Positions 33,779 to 42,824 of a stretch of 64,000 nucleotides of DNA are shown in pieces; positions within the stretch are counted from its first letter, which is position 1, and the number at the start of each line of letters is the position of its first letter. The stretch spans positions 1 to 64,000 of the forward strand of contig JAJDZU010000019.1 in NCBI GenBank assembly GCA_022824495.1, written 5' to 3'. Under the pieces are notes generated by a model. The model saw nothing but the letters and a program-made list of their open reading frames with translations, was not told the origin of the DNA and searched no databases. The position numbers were made by a program, and so were the translations under genes. This DNA comes from Chloroflexota bacterium. Lineage in GTDB: Bacteria; Chloroflexota; UBA11872.

Positions 33779-35322
33779 CGATCGACGCTCGCGAGTAGCC
33801 GCTTGCGGCTGATGCCGCCGCTGAGCGCCAGAACGCTCACGTAGACGGCCAGACCTGCCACGGCGGCTGGAATCCAGGCCGCGTCACGCAACAACCAGGC
33901 AGTCAGCGCGAGGCAGCCCGCGGCCAGGGCGGGTCGAAGCGCGGGTTCAAGCAGTTGCCGCAGCAGACGCTCGCGACGGAGGATCCAGGCAAGAAAGATC
34001 AGCAGCACGACTTCGCTGGCGATCGTGGTTGCGGCCGCGGCTCGAAATCCGAACACCGGAATAAGCGCGAGATTGGTTCCGGCGTTGAATAGCGTCGTGA
34101 TCAGGAATGCCGGCGTGAGCCACCACTGCCGATCAAGGGAAATGACGACGTATTGCAGTGTGCCGTTGAGGTAGCTCAGCGGTAGAAACCAGATCAGGAT
34201 CGCCAGGGCCTGGGCCGTAAAGGGCAGGAACTCTTCGGCGAGCAGAGCGCCGACCAGAGGCTGGGCATGCGCATACAGGAGCACGACTGCCGGGGCCGCG
34301 AGCGAGATCAACACACGCCAGGTGCGGGCGGCCCAACGGCCCAGCGCCTCCGGATCCTGCGCCGCGCGCGCCATCAGGGGAAACGCGGCAAGGACCACGG
34401 CGGCCGGCACGGCGTTCAGGGCGTTGATGAACTTGTAGGCCGCGTTGTAGTGACCCACCACGGCGGTACCTTCGATCGCCTGGAGGATCAGGATGTCGAG
34501 CTGAACGAAGGCCGTCGCCAGGAGTCCATTGAGCATCAGCGGGAATCCGGCCGCGAGCAACGCACTGCGGTGGATTCGGCCCTGCCCACTAGTCTTGAGA
34601 AGATCAAGGCCGACCGGCCGTGCCAGCACCAGCAGCGAGGCCGTGCCCGACACCAATCCGGCGACGGCCAGCCCGAGTACACCTGCCCCGGCGCCCAGCA
34701 GCAGCAGACCCAGACCCACGGTCAGGGCCGAAGTGCCGGCCGCGACGAGACCTCGGCGGTCCATGCGTTCCCATGCCCCGTAAATCGAGGCGTAGGCCTG
34801 ACCCAGGGCCGTCGGCACCAGGCCGACGGCCAGGACGGCCGCCGTGAACACGGTGATTGCCGAGATTGACCCTGTCGCGTAGTAGACCAGGGCCAGTCCA
34901 ACCATGAGCGGGGCGCTAACACCCACCAGGCGCAGGCGAATGACCAGGCCGGCGCCAAAGAGGGGACGCAGGTCGTCATCGCGTCGCGCGAGGTCGCGCG
35001 TGAGCACCGTGCCCAGGCCGAAGTCGGTCAGCGCGGCGAAATACGTGAGCAGGTTCACCGCAAAGGCGTATTCACCATTCCGCTCGGGACCGAGGATTCG
35101 GAGCGCGACGATCCAGAAGACCCAGAACACCGCGCGGTCGAAGCCGCTGGCCAGCAGCGGCGTGAGGGCGTTGCGCGTGAAGCGACCGCGCGCCGCGGCC
35201 TCGGTTCGCAGCGTGGGCGCGGCAACGGGCCGTCCGCTCAGAACGGCAAGGTAGATCACCGCCAGCGCGGTCAGGGCCGAACCGGCGATGACGAGTGCCG
35301 GGCCGAGCGCCGACTCAGGCAT
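33775..35322 (-). CDS. oligosaccharide flippase (Wzx/MATE-like, MOP superfamily)
   Basis: 515 aa with about 13-14 membrane helices. The conserved opening ARGRFTRNALTPLLASGFDRAVFWVFWIVALRILGPERNGEYAF and a C-terminal polysaccharide_synt_C-like half place it in the polysaccharide transporter family. It should flip the lipid-linked glycan built by the convergent transferase genes. Start ATG 35322. A second short hydrophobic block is fused at the N-terminus (LVIAGSALTALAVIYLAVL), which is unusual for Wzx. Confidence 0.85.
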   Translation of the reverse strand: MPESALGPALVIAGSALTALAVIYLAVLSGRPVAAPTLRTEAAARGRFTRNALTPLLASGFDRAVFWVFWIVALRILGPERNGEYAFAVNLLTYFAALTDFGLGTVLTRDLARRDDDLRPLFGAGLVIRLRLVGVSAPLMVGLALVYYATGSISAITVFTAAVLAVGLVPTALGQAYASIYGAWERMDRRGLVAAGTSALTVGLGLLLLGAGAGVLGLAVAGLVSGTASLLVLARPVGLDLLKTSGQGRIHRSALLAAGFPLMLNGLLATAFVQLDILILQAIEGTAVVGHYNAAYKFINALNAVPAAVVLAAFPLMARAAQDPEALGRWAARTWRVLISLAAPAVVLLYAHAQPLVGALLAEEFLPFTAQALAILIWFLPLSYLNGTLQYVVISLDRQWWLTPAFLITTLFNAGTNLALIPVFGFRAAAATTIASEVVLLIFLAWILRRERLLRQLLEPALRPALAAGCLALTAWLLRDAAWIPAAVAGLAVYVSVLALSGGISRKRLLASVDR

Positions 35323-35474
35323 TGGGAGAGGGGAGGGGGCGGGCCTCGGCCAGGAGCAGGACCACCGTCATGGCCGGAGGCCCGCCACTACATCAATCGT
35401 GCTCATGCGCGAAGTGTGACGCGCCTCAGCCATGTTCTTTTCAGATCCGCAGGTAGGCTACCCTGAATGAAGCG

Positions 35475-35669
35475 ATGCCCTCACTCACCACCAAAGCGTA
35501 CGACTGCCTGGACTGCGGCCGTCGCTATAGCGTTCTGCTGCGATTCTTCGAGACCGGGCGCGGACCCGTGGACCGCGGCTGCCCGGCCTGCGGAAGTCGA
35601 AACCGGCGGCGGCGGCGCGGCCTGTTCTCGTTTTTGCGCGACGCCTATCTGACCTACAGCACCACCTGA
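35475..35669 (+). CDS. small zinc-ribbon protein
   Basis: 64 aa. CLDCG and CPACG form a four-cysteine zinc ribbon, followed by a basic stretch (RNRRRRRG). It resembles FmdB-type putative regulatory proteins at its N-terminus (YDCLDCGRRYSV). No function can be assigned. ATG 35475 lies downstream of an upstream-divergent gap. Confidence 0.6.
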   Translation: MPSLTTKAYDCLDCGRRYSVLLRFFETGRGPVDRGCPACGSRNRRRRRGLFSFLRDAYLTYSTT

Positions 35670-35805
35670 GCGGTCACGGGAACCGCCGGCGTGTCCGGCG
35701 CCACCATGGGGGGCATCCTCGACTTCAGCGACGACTGCTGACTCCCGGCCGCCCGGCGCGTCGCGCGCCTACAATCACTCGCCGCGGCCCAGTGCAACCC
35801 ACGTG

Positions 35806-36411
35806 ATGCAAAGCCTGTCCCCACCCGCCCAGCGCCTGCTCTTTGGGCTCATGGTGGCTGTAAGCGTGTTCGTGCTGTTTTTGCTTTTCGAGCGGATGCT
35901 TGGGCGGTTCGGCCTGGACTTCATCGTGTACTTCGAACCGTCGAATCTGCAGGAGGGCCGCCGGCTTCCACTTGACGGCCGCGAAAGCGCTGAGTATGCG
36001 GTCCGCACCGTGGATTCATTTGACGACGCCGCTTCGCGCCAGCCGACAACGCTCATGGTCCACGGCGATGCGCGCGGGGAGGTTGATTTCGAAGTGGTGA
36101 AGTCGGAATTCGATCGTGGAACGGTCATCATCGTGGTCAACATGACGCCCGAGGACCTTGCACCGCTTGTGGATCCCGGGATTGCAGAGGTTGCAACCGT
36201 CGACGCGCCGCTTCAAGAGCCGTTCTATACGCTGATCGCCAAGAACGAGGAGCAGTGCCAGTCGGGACTGCAACCAGATTGCGGCGCCTATGCGGTGGAG
36301 TCGCGCAACTTCACTGATTTCAGCGACCTCGCCAGTCATGCGAGGTCCGCCTTGAACGTTCGCCTGCGCGCCCTGCTCACACCCACGGCGGAGCCGGTAC
36401 CGGCGCGCTGA
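35806..36411 (+). CDS. membrane-anchored hypothetical protein
   Basis: 201 aa. One membrane helix at about residues 10-30 (LLFGLMVAVSVFVLFLLF), then about 170 hydrophilic residues that should face outside. Two cysteines (QCQSGLQPDCG) may form a disulfide. A TACAAT hexamer at 35770-35775 is a fair -10. No family is recognised; ATG 35806 is preferred to GTG 35803. Confidence 0.55.
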   Translation: MQSLSPPAQRLLFGLMVAVSVFVLFLLFERMLGRFGLDFIVYFEPSNLQEGRRLPLDGRESAEYAVRTVDSFDDAASRQPTTLMVHGDARGEVDFEVVKSEFDRGTVIIVVNMTPEDLAPLVDPGIAEVATVDAPLQEPFYTLIAKNEEQCQSGLQPDCGAYAVESRNFTDFSDLASHARSALNVRLRALLTPTAEPVPAR

Positions 36412-36601
36412 GCAGTCGGCGTCGCCTTGCACCAGGCGTAGGGGTGGTGGTTCGGACGGGAGCCGCGAGAAACGCTTCGCGCGATGTCAGTGATACCCTT
36501 GAAATGAAGCGCTGGCGGTGATGGGCGGTGGCCGGAAGGCGCGATTGATTGGGTGCACCCGTTCGTCGGCAGTGGCCGCGAGCGACTCCTAGGAAGCCGC
36601 C

Positions 36602-36805
36602 ATGACCGAGTCGATAATCACCGCCGCCGCCGCTGTCGCGGCATTGGTCGCCGCGGGCGGCGCGTTCTACCGCTGGGGCAAGGTTGAAGAAGCCATCAGC
36701 GGTCTGCAAAAGTCCGACGACCGGCTTCAGGCCAGCATCGACCAGGTTCGCGAGGATGTGCGCGAACTGCGAACGATCCTGTTGAGCCAGCAGCGGAGCG
36801 ACTAG
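36602..36805 (+). CDS. small membrane protein with coiled-coil tail
   Basis: 67 aa: an N-terminal membrane helix (SIITAAAAVAALVAAGGAFY) followed by a charged heptad-like helix (VEEAISGLQKSDDRLQASIDQVREDVRELRTIL). The order is opposite to the coiled-coil/TM proteins at 24 kb. No function is known. About 190 bp before it hold no gene. Confidence 0.5.
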   Translation: MTESIITAAAAVAALVAAGGAFYRWGKVEEAISGLQKSDDRLQASIDQVREDVRELRTILLSQQRSD

Positions 36806-36857
36806 CGCGTCAGGTTTCGACGCTCATGCCGAAGTGCGCGCTTCGGCACTCTTGCCA

Positions 36858-37922
36858 CTAGCTCGGGCGCGACACCTCGCATGAGCGTCCGGTGCGGGCC
36901 GACTCCAGGGCTGCGGTAACCGTGGCGACGATGTGGCGGCCGTGGCGGGCGGTGAGCAGGGTGTCGCCGCCAGTGTCCAGGGCGGTTACGAAATGGTCGA
37001 CCTGGCGGCGGTCGGTTTCCTCGTCGGTGCGCCGGTTGCGGTCGTCGTCCGGGGCGAGTCCGCGCGTGTGGACAGCGACTTCCGGGCGCGGCTCGGCGAT
37101 GACCAGCGCGCCCGTGGATCCAACGACATGCACCCGAAGTTCGCCGATGTTGGGGTGGCTGGGGCGTCCGATCCGGCCGCTGCAGAGTGAGCCAATGACG
37201 CCTTGCTCCATTTCCAGAGAAACGGTGGCGATGTCTTCGACCCCGCGCTCGGCATGGCGCCGGAAGAAGTGGGCGGAGGCGCGTCCAAAAGCGCGCAGCG
37301 CGTCCAGACCCAGGATGTGGCGCATGTAGGCGAGGGGGTAGATGCCCTCGACGGTGAGTTCGCCTTCGCTGAGCCAGGAGTCCGGGATCTCTTCCGGCTC
37401 GTCAGAGTTCAGTAGTACGCCTGCGTCTTTGCAGAAGAAGAAGTCGACGTGGATGGCTCGCGGCTCGCCGATTTCGCCGGCGTGCACGATCCGGCGCGCT
37501 TCTTCAATGGCGGGTTGGGTGTTGCGGTTCCAGAGCAGGAACCGCACGCCGGCGCGTTCGACGGCTTCGACGATGGCGTCGCAGTCGGCGACCGTTGGGG
37601 CCATGGGCTTGTCCTGGACGACGTGGAGGCCGGCATTGGCCGCTTGCACGCTGAGTTGGGCGTGGCGCGCGGCTTCCGATGAGACCACGGCGACGTGCGG
37701 CCGATGCCGGGCGATGGCGGCGTCGACGCCGGGCTCGTAGGGAACGCCCAGGTCGGCGGCCAACCGTTCGTTGCATTCGTGGACCCAGCCGGCGGCGGAC
37801 GGCTCGTCGGATACGCCGACGACCTGGAACCGCGGGTGGTCCTTGAAGGCCAACGGCACGTAGTCGTGCTTGGCGGCGCTGAGCGCCAGTACGCGGTAAC
37901 GCTCAGGCGAGGTCATAGCCAC
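36858..37922 (-). CDS. Gfo/Idh/MocA-family oxidoreductase
   Basis: About 352-354 aa. It has an N-terminal Rossmann region (YRVLALSAAKHDYVPLAF, VGVSDEP), HVVQDKPMAPT in place of the usual EKP, and the C-terminal domain with FFRRHAERGVEDIATVSLEM. Replacement of the Glu in EKP by Asp (QDKP) is a small departure. It overlaps the upstream oxidoreductase gene by 20 bp, so both are co-transcribed and may act on related sugars or polyols. GTG 37922 or ATG 37916 could be the start. Confidence 0.82.
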   Translation of the reverse strand: MAMTSPERYRVLALSAAKHDYVPLAFKDHPRFQVVGVSDEPSAAGWVHECNERLAADLGVPYEPGVDAAIARHRPHVAVVSSEAARHAQLSVQAANAGLHVVQDKPMAPTVADCDAIVEAVERAGVRFLLWNRNTQPAIEEARRIVHAGEIGEPRAIHVDFFFCKDAGVLLNSDEPEEIPDSWLSEGELTVEGIYPLAYMRHILGLDALRAFGRASAHFFRRHAERGVEDIATVSLEMEQGVIGSLCSGRIGRPSHPNIGELRVHVVGSTGALVIAEPRPEVAVHTRGLAPDDDRNRRTDEETDRRQVDHFVTALDTGGDTLLTARHGRHIVATVTAALESARTGRSCEVSRPS

Positions 37923-38904
37923 TGTCCGTGAGATGGGCGGTGTGTCCGGACGCGCTGGACGCGGCCGCGGCTTCGGCGATCTGAAGGGCGGCCACGGCGT
38001 CGGCGCCGGACACGGATGGAGCGCGCTCTTCGCCGATGGCTCGGGCGAACTCGTCGAACTGCGCGCGGACGGCCGAGGCCCGCAGGTCGGTGAGTGCCGC
38101 TTGCGGTCGTCCGCCCCGGTAGACCAGGTGCATGTTGTGATGGTCGTCGGCGTAGGCGGCGCCCAGAGACCCGATCAGCGTCAGCGAGTAGTAGCCGCCG
38201 CCGAGCGGCAGCCCCGTGGCAATGCCGCAGACGGCCATGGCGCCCGACGCGTAGCCGAGGTGGATCTGCAAGAGTTCGGGCCCCGCCAGGGCGTGAACGT
38301 GCGTTGGGCGCTCGTCGATCAGCCAGAGCGCCTGGTCAATCTCATGCACGCCTTCATGGAGGCAGAGGCCGCCGCTGCGCGCCGGGTCGTGCTTCCAGCC
38401 GCCCGGCGGTCCAGGAAAACGACGAAGCCAGCGGTGGCTGCGCAGCATGCCGGGCTTGCCCAATTCGCCCGCGGCCAGCGCCCGCTGCACCTGCACGTTG
38501 GCCGGCATGAAACGGAGCGTGTGGGCCGCCATCAGCCGCACGTCGGCACGCTCGGCGGCTTGCGTGACCTCCCTGGCTTCGTCAGCCGACAAGGCCAGCG
38601 GCTTCTCGACCAACACGTGCCGACCTGCGCGAATGGCGGTCAATGCGATATGGGCGTGTGAGTCGTTCGGCGTGTTGACGATCACCGCATCAAAGTCGGC
38701 GTTCCCTGATGCGAGCAGGGACCCGAGATCTCCGACGTGCCGAATGGCGTTGGCCGCGCGCGCTACCGACCCTGCCGGCTGGGGATCGATGTCGGCGACT
38801 ACGGACAGTTCGCAGTGGTCGGAAGCGGTGACCGCGGCGACAAGGGCTGGAGCGTTGCGTCCACAGCCGACAAGCGCCAGACGAATCACGGCCGCACCTC
38901 GCAC
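37903..38904 (-). CDS. Gfo/Idh/MocA-family oxidoreductase
   Basis: 328-333 aa. The Rossmann motif LALVGCGRNAPALVAAV, the active-site VLVEKPLALSADEAREV and a C-terminal domain with HEGVHEIDQALWLID are typical of this family of NAD(P)-dependent sugar and polyol dehydrogenases. GTG 38889 (VIRLALVG...) is more likely than GTG 38904. It is the promoter-proximal gene of a two-gene operon with the downstream oxidoreductase. Confidence 0.85.
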   Translation of the reverse strand: MRGAAVIRLALVGCGRNAPALVAAVTASDHCELSVVADIDPQPAGSVARAANAIRHVGDLGSLLASGNADFDAVIVNTPNDSHAHIALTAIRAGRHVLVEKPLALSADEAREVTQAAERADVRLMAAHTLRFMPANVQVQRALAAGELGKPGMLRSHRWLRRFPGPPGGWKHDPARSGGLCLHEGVHEIDQALWLIDERPTHVHALAGPELLQIHLGYASGAMAVCGIATGLPLGGGYYSLTLIGSLGAAYADDHHNMHLVYRGGRPQAALTDLRASAVRAQFDEFARAIGEERAPSVSGADAVAALQIAEAAAASSASGHTAHLTDSGYDLA

Positions 38905-39084
38905 GCTGCGCAGGTGCGGATTCTAGCGCCGGCGAGCTGTCTGCGTGACGTCAGGCCGTGACTCCGCATCACGGCCATGGCCTTACGGCGTTCTAACAGC
39001 ACCGTCGCCGTCGCGGCTGCCGGACGATTCCGCGGCGTTAGACTCGTCACATTGAGGAACGATGACCCAGTCCTCCATCATTCG

Positions 39085-40752
39085 ATGACGCAGATTCCTC
39101 GACGCCGCGCGCTCCAGGCAGGTCTGACGGGGACGATTGCGCTGGCTGCCGGAGGCGCCGCGGTCGCCGCCGACGTTGGCGCCGAGTTTTTTCCGAACCT
39201 GGAACAGGGCGCCGGCAGCGCGCCGTGGGGTGTGGCGGTCGGCCCGGATGGGCTGATCTACGTTACCGACTCGCGGCTCAATCAGCTCGCGGCTCACTCG
39301 CCGGCCGGCGGCATTGTGCGAATCCTGGCCGGCTCGGGCTCCGCGACGGGAGAGCTACGGCGGCCGCAGGGCGTAACTGTGTCGCGCGAGGGCGAGGTTT
39401 TCGTTGTGGATGGCGGCAACCGTCGAGTGCAGGTCTTCGACCTGCAGGGCGCCTTCCTTCGCCAGTGGGGTCGCCGCGGCTCCGATCCAGGTGAGTTCAA
39501 CGCACCGCGCGGCATCGCACTCGACACGTTTGGCGATGTCTACGTAGCTGATGGTTTCAACGACCGGGTACAGAAGTTTGATCCCAACGGTGCGTTCATG
39601 CTGGCCTGGGGTTCGCGCGGCCGGGCGCCGGGCCAGTTCGGCACGCCGACCGGAATCGCCGTGGGGACATCGCAGTTGGTCTACGTCGCCGACACTTTCC
39701 GTGATCGCATCCAAGCCTTTGAGCTCGATGGCTCATTCGCGCGAGTCGTGGTTGAAGCGCCCGTGATCAGAAACCCGATTGGCCTGGACGTGGACCTCTC
39801 CGATCGACTTTACATAACGGACGACATTGATCAGCGGCTGATCATCATCGAGCACAATGGAACGACGGCTGGATCGGTCGGCGCCGAGGGACGGCAAACG
39901 GGGGAGTTTCAATTCCCTCGAGGCGTGGCGGTCGACGAGGCCGGCCGCGTCTTTGCGGCCGACTCGCTCAACCACCGCGTGCAGTCACTGCAGACGGGAC
40001 TGCAGCAAACGATGCCGCCGACGGAAGCGGCCGACCTGGCGGTTGGGATTGCAGCGCGGGCGCCGCACACCTCACCAACCGCTCACAACCTCACCAATTG
40101 GCTCGTCCGCCGCACGGGTCAACTTCGGGTGGCGCCGTTTGCGGCGTATTTCACGACCACCGGCGGGATTGATCGCTGGGGATGGCCAATCTCCGAACCC
40201 CTGATCGAGAGCGAGGGTACGGTCTCGCAGTACTTCCAACGCGGGGTCATGGATTGGACGGCGGACGCCGTCGGCAGGCGGGCCATCCTGCCGCGGCCGG
40301 TCTGGGACTTTCTGGGGGGAGGACGTGGTGGGGCGCCTGACCTGGGCGTTGAGGCGAACGTCATTTCCGACCAACCCGGCGAGATGATTGGTACGTGGGG
40401 GCACCGCGTGTCGAACTTCGCCATTGACGGCACCGAGATCGGGTTTCTCGATTTCTTCAACACCTACGGCGGCGAAGAACAGTTTGGCGCCCCGCGCACC
40501 GAGGCAAGGCCGGATACCGGAGCCGCCGGCACCTTGTATTCGGACGACGCACCGTTTGGAATCATCCGCCAGTACTTCCAGAACGCCGTGTTCGAATTCG
40601 CGCCCGACCGCCCGCAGCCGGTGCGCCTCCGACTGATCGGCCAGTCGTTAAGGAACCGCCTGTACCCGGCTTGGGAGGAAACGGCGGTATTCGCCGACCA
40701 GTCACCCGTCGCAAAGGGTCAGTCTGTCGGAATCCCGGACCTAAGGCTCTAG
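39085..40752 (+). CDS. exported NHL-repeat protein
   Basis: About 555 aa. ATG 39085 gives a Tat-like signal (IPRRRALQAGLTGTIALAAGGAAVA); the longer frame from 38977 is implausible. At least six NHL repeats follow (RPQGVTVSREGEVFVVDGGNRRVQVF; GIALDTFGDVYVADGFNDRVQKF), forming a beta-propeller. A C-terminal region with repeated YFQRG/YFQNAVFE pieces and GWPISEP is related to LGFP-like or cell-wall-associated modules. The role is likely extracellular binding. A TAGACT hexamer at 39039-39044 may be its -10. Confidence 0.8.
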   Translation: MTQIPRRRALQAGLTGTIALAAGGAAVAADVGAEFFPNLEQGAGSAPWGVAVGPDGLIYVTDSRLNQLAAHSPAGGIVRILAGSGSATGELRRPQGVTVSREGEVFVVDGGNRRVQVFDLQGAFLRQWGRRGSDPGEFNAPRGIALDTFGDVYVADGFNDRVQKFDPNGAFMLAWGSRGRAPGQFGTPTGIAVGTSQLVYVADTFRDRIQAFELDGSFARVVVEAPVIRNPIGLDVDLSDRLYITDDIDQRLIIIEHNGTTAGSVGAEGRQTGEFQFPRGVAVDEAGRVFAADSLNHRVQSLQTGLQQTMPPTEAADLAVGIAARAPHTSPTAHNLTNWLVRRTGQLRVAPFAAYFTTTGGIDRWGWPISEPLIESEGTVSQYFQRGVMDWTADAVGRRAILPRPVWDFLGGGRGGAPDLGVEANVISDQPGEMIGTWGHRVSNFAIDGTEIGFLDFFNTYGGEEQFGAPRTEARPDTGAAGTLYSDDAPFGIIRQYFQNAVFEFAPDRPQPVRLRLIGQSLRNRLYPAWEETAVFADQSPVAKGQSVGIPDLRL

Positions 40753-41903
40753 GGGAAGTAGCTCTCGCAGTTATCGCGCACGAAGGTCGGGTTGCCTTGC
40801 TCGTCCAGGTGGACGCGGGTTGATTCGAGCAAGCTGTCCTGCACAAAGTCGCGAATGGCGTGCAGGTCCGGCCGCCACAGGATTGCGCCGTCCAGCCCCT
40901 GTTCCGGAACCATCAGATCGTGGCCGCGCGCGTGGACCGCCCACGAGTTAATGCGTTCCGGGGGGATGCTCAGCAGCAGATTGCCAAGTGCCGGCACGCT
41001 CCCGATTGGAAAGTCGGTCTTGAAGGCTCCGCTCAGGCTGGCGATCAGGCCGGGCGCGTTGACGACCAGGGCCGGCGAGAGCGATTGCTCGCGGAGCCCG
41101 CGAACCACCTGCTGCTGCCGGCAAATGCGCGCGAAGTCCCCGCCAGGGTCGTACTTGCGCGAGCGCGCGTAGGCCACGGACTCGCGACCATCGAGCGTGT
41201 TCCAGCCTTCGTCCAGGGTTAGCCGAATCTCCTCGCCCGTATCCAAATAGACGAAACGCTCATCGAACTCACGGGGAGACCACACGCGCACCCCGCCCAG
41301 CTGATCGATGATGGCTTCGACGCCATGGAAGTTCACCATCAGCCAATGGTCGATATGCAGGCCTGTCACGTATCGGAGGGTCTGCTTGAGGTCCTCCATC
41401 CCCCGGCGCTTGAGCACCTCGTTGATCCGCGACGAATGTCCGTCACACGCTCCGAGGCAGAGATCGCGAGGAAGCGACAGCACAAAGATCGATTCCGAGG
41501 CCTGGTCGATGCTAACGACCATGATGACGTCGGTATTGCCGACGAAGCTCTCGGCCTGATCCACGCCGAGAACCAGCAGGTTGAGGCGCTCGGTCGGTTC
41601 GGGCGCCGGCGCCACGGCGTACGACGGCGGGAGCGTGGGGGTTGGTGTTGGCGGCGGAGGTGCGGGCGTCGCCGCCGCCGTCGGCGCTTCGGCTGGTTGC
41701 CCTGCCGTGGGTGAGGCGGCGGCTGTGTCGGAGGCTTGCGGGGGCGGTTGGTTGGACGTGCGCGGAGCGACGATGATGCCTGGAGGGGCAGACGGCGCCG
41801 AGGTCACGAGCGGCCCGGCGGATTCCGGCGCCGCATCGCCGCAAGCCCACAACGCGAGCGCGCCGATCAGCACAAGACACGTCTGGCGTAGGCTGCGCGT
41901 CAC
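40749..41903 (-). CDS. LytR-CpsA-Psr (LCP) family lipoprotein
   Basis: 384 aa. A lipoprotein signal (LVLIGALALWAC) is followed by a Pro/Thr/Ala-rich linker. The LCP domain then shows LLVLGVDQ, VSIDQASESIFVLSLPRDL, INEVLKRRGMEDLKQTL, GVEAIIDQLGGVRV and AYARSRKYDPGGDFARICRQQQVV. LCP enzymes move polyprenyl-linked glycans onto cell-wall or surface polymers, which fits the glycan cluster upstream. GTG 41903 with CCGGAGAT upstream is better than the start at 41963. The C-terminus overlaps the convergent NHL gene stop by 4 bp. Confidence 0.88.
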   Translation of the reverse strand: MTRSLRQTCLVLIGALALWACGDAAPESAGPLVTSAPSAPPGIIVAPRTSNQPPPQASDTAAASPTAGQPAEAPTAAATPAPPPPTPTPTLPPSYAVAPAPEPTERLNLLVLGVDQAESFVGNTDVIMVVSIDQASESIFVLSLPRDLCLGACDGHSSRINEVLKRRGMEDLKQTLRYVTGLHIDHWLMVNFHGVEAIIDQLGGVRVWSPREFDERFVYLDTGEEIRLTLDEGWNTLDGRESVAYARSRKYDPGGDFARICRQQQVVRGLREQSLSPALVVNAPGLIASLSGAFKTDFPIGSVPALGNLLLSIPPERINSWAVHARGHDLMVPEQGLDGAILWRPDLHAIRDFVQDSLLESTRVHLDEQGNPTFVRDNCESYFP

Positions 41904-42011
41904 TGTATCTCCGGTTGCCTGAAAGGGCGGTCTGATCGCGATCGGGATGTCCGCAAGTATCACGGACGGCTCAATGTCCTCGCCTCACCCATCGGTCAGG
42001 GCGTTCGCCGC

Positions 42012-42824
42012 GTGACGTTGTACGACCCGGACGAGCCGCCGGTTGACGTGGATCCCGAGTTTCGGCGGAGCTTCCAGGACCGGATTGTGCGGTGGTATCG
42101 TCGCGCCGGCCGCGACCTGCCCTGGCGCTCGATCTCCTCGGCCTACCAGGTTGCGGTCTCCGAAATCCTGCTGCAGCAGACCCAGGCGGCACGGGTTGCG
42201 CCGGTATTTGAAGAGTTCGTGGCGCGCTGGCCCAGCGTTGAGGACCTGCACGCGGCGACCTTGGAGGACGTGAAGGCGCTCACCGATCCGTTGGGCTACC
42301 ACATCCGAGGCACCTGGCTGAAGGAAATGGCCCGAATCGTGGTTGAGCAGCACGGCGGCCGGATGCCCGACAAGCTCGAGGCTTTACGAGAGCTCCCGGG
42401 TCTCGGGCCATACGCGGCGGCCGCCGTGTACGTCTTTGGTCTGCGCCGCCGCGCGGCCTTGCTGGACACCAACATCGCGCGGGTGCTTACGCGGGCGGTG
42501 GGCTTGCCCTCGGACGGTTCCGTGTATCGCGACGACCGGCGGTTGCGCGAATTGGCCGAGCAGCTGGTTCCGGCGCGGCGCCATTATGACTACCACCAGG
42601 GCTTGATGGATGTGGGCGCGACCGTCTGCGTGTCGCGCTCGCCACGGTGCCCCGGCTGTCCGTTGCGTCGCATTTGCCGGGCGGTGACTGGCGGCCCCCC
42701 GGTTGCCGTCTGGCACGAGCACGGCGTGGCGAGGGCTGCCGAGCGAACCGTGGGATATCGCGTGGGATCGACAGCGGCGGTCAGACCGCCCGCGAAGGAC
42801 TCGTCGGGGCTCACTCCTGGCTAG
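42012..42824 (+). CDS. MutY-like HhH-GPD DNA glycosylase lacking the NUDIX domain
   Basis: 270 aa. GRDLPWR, VSEILLQQTQ, the helix-hairpin-helix LPGLGPYAAAAV, the catalytic-Asp region LLDTNIARVL, and the [4Fe-4S] loop C-X6-C-X2-C-X5-C (CVSRSPRCPGCPLRRIC) are present. The C-terminal NUDIX-like domain that reads 8-oxoG in MutY is missing; only about 40 unconserved residues follow the cluster. It could be a short A/G glycosylase or a mismatch thymine glycosylase (MIG-type). The 3' end overlaps the convergent GT9 gene by 14 bp. Confidence 0.82.
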   Translation: MTLYDPDEPPVDVDPEFRRSFQDRIVRWYRRAGRDLPWRSISSAYQVAVSEILLQQTQAARVAPVFEEFVARWPSVEDLHAATLEDVKALTDPLGYHIRGTWLKEMARIVVEQHGGRMPDKLEALRELPGLGPYAAAAVYVFGLRRRAALLDTNIARVLTRAVGLPSDGSVYRDDRRLRELAEQLVPARRHYDYHQGLMDVGATVCVSRSPRCPGCPLRRICRAVTGGPPVAVWHEHGVARAAERTVGYRVGSTAAVRPPAKDSSGLTPG

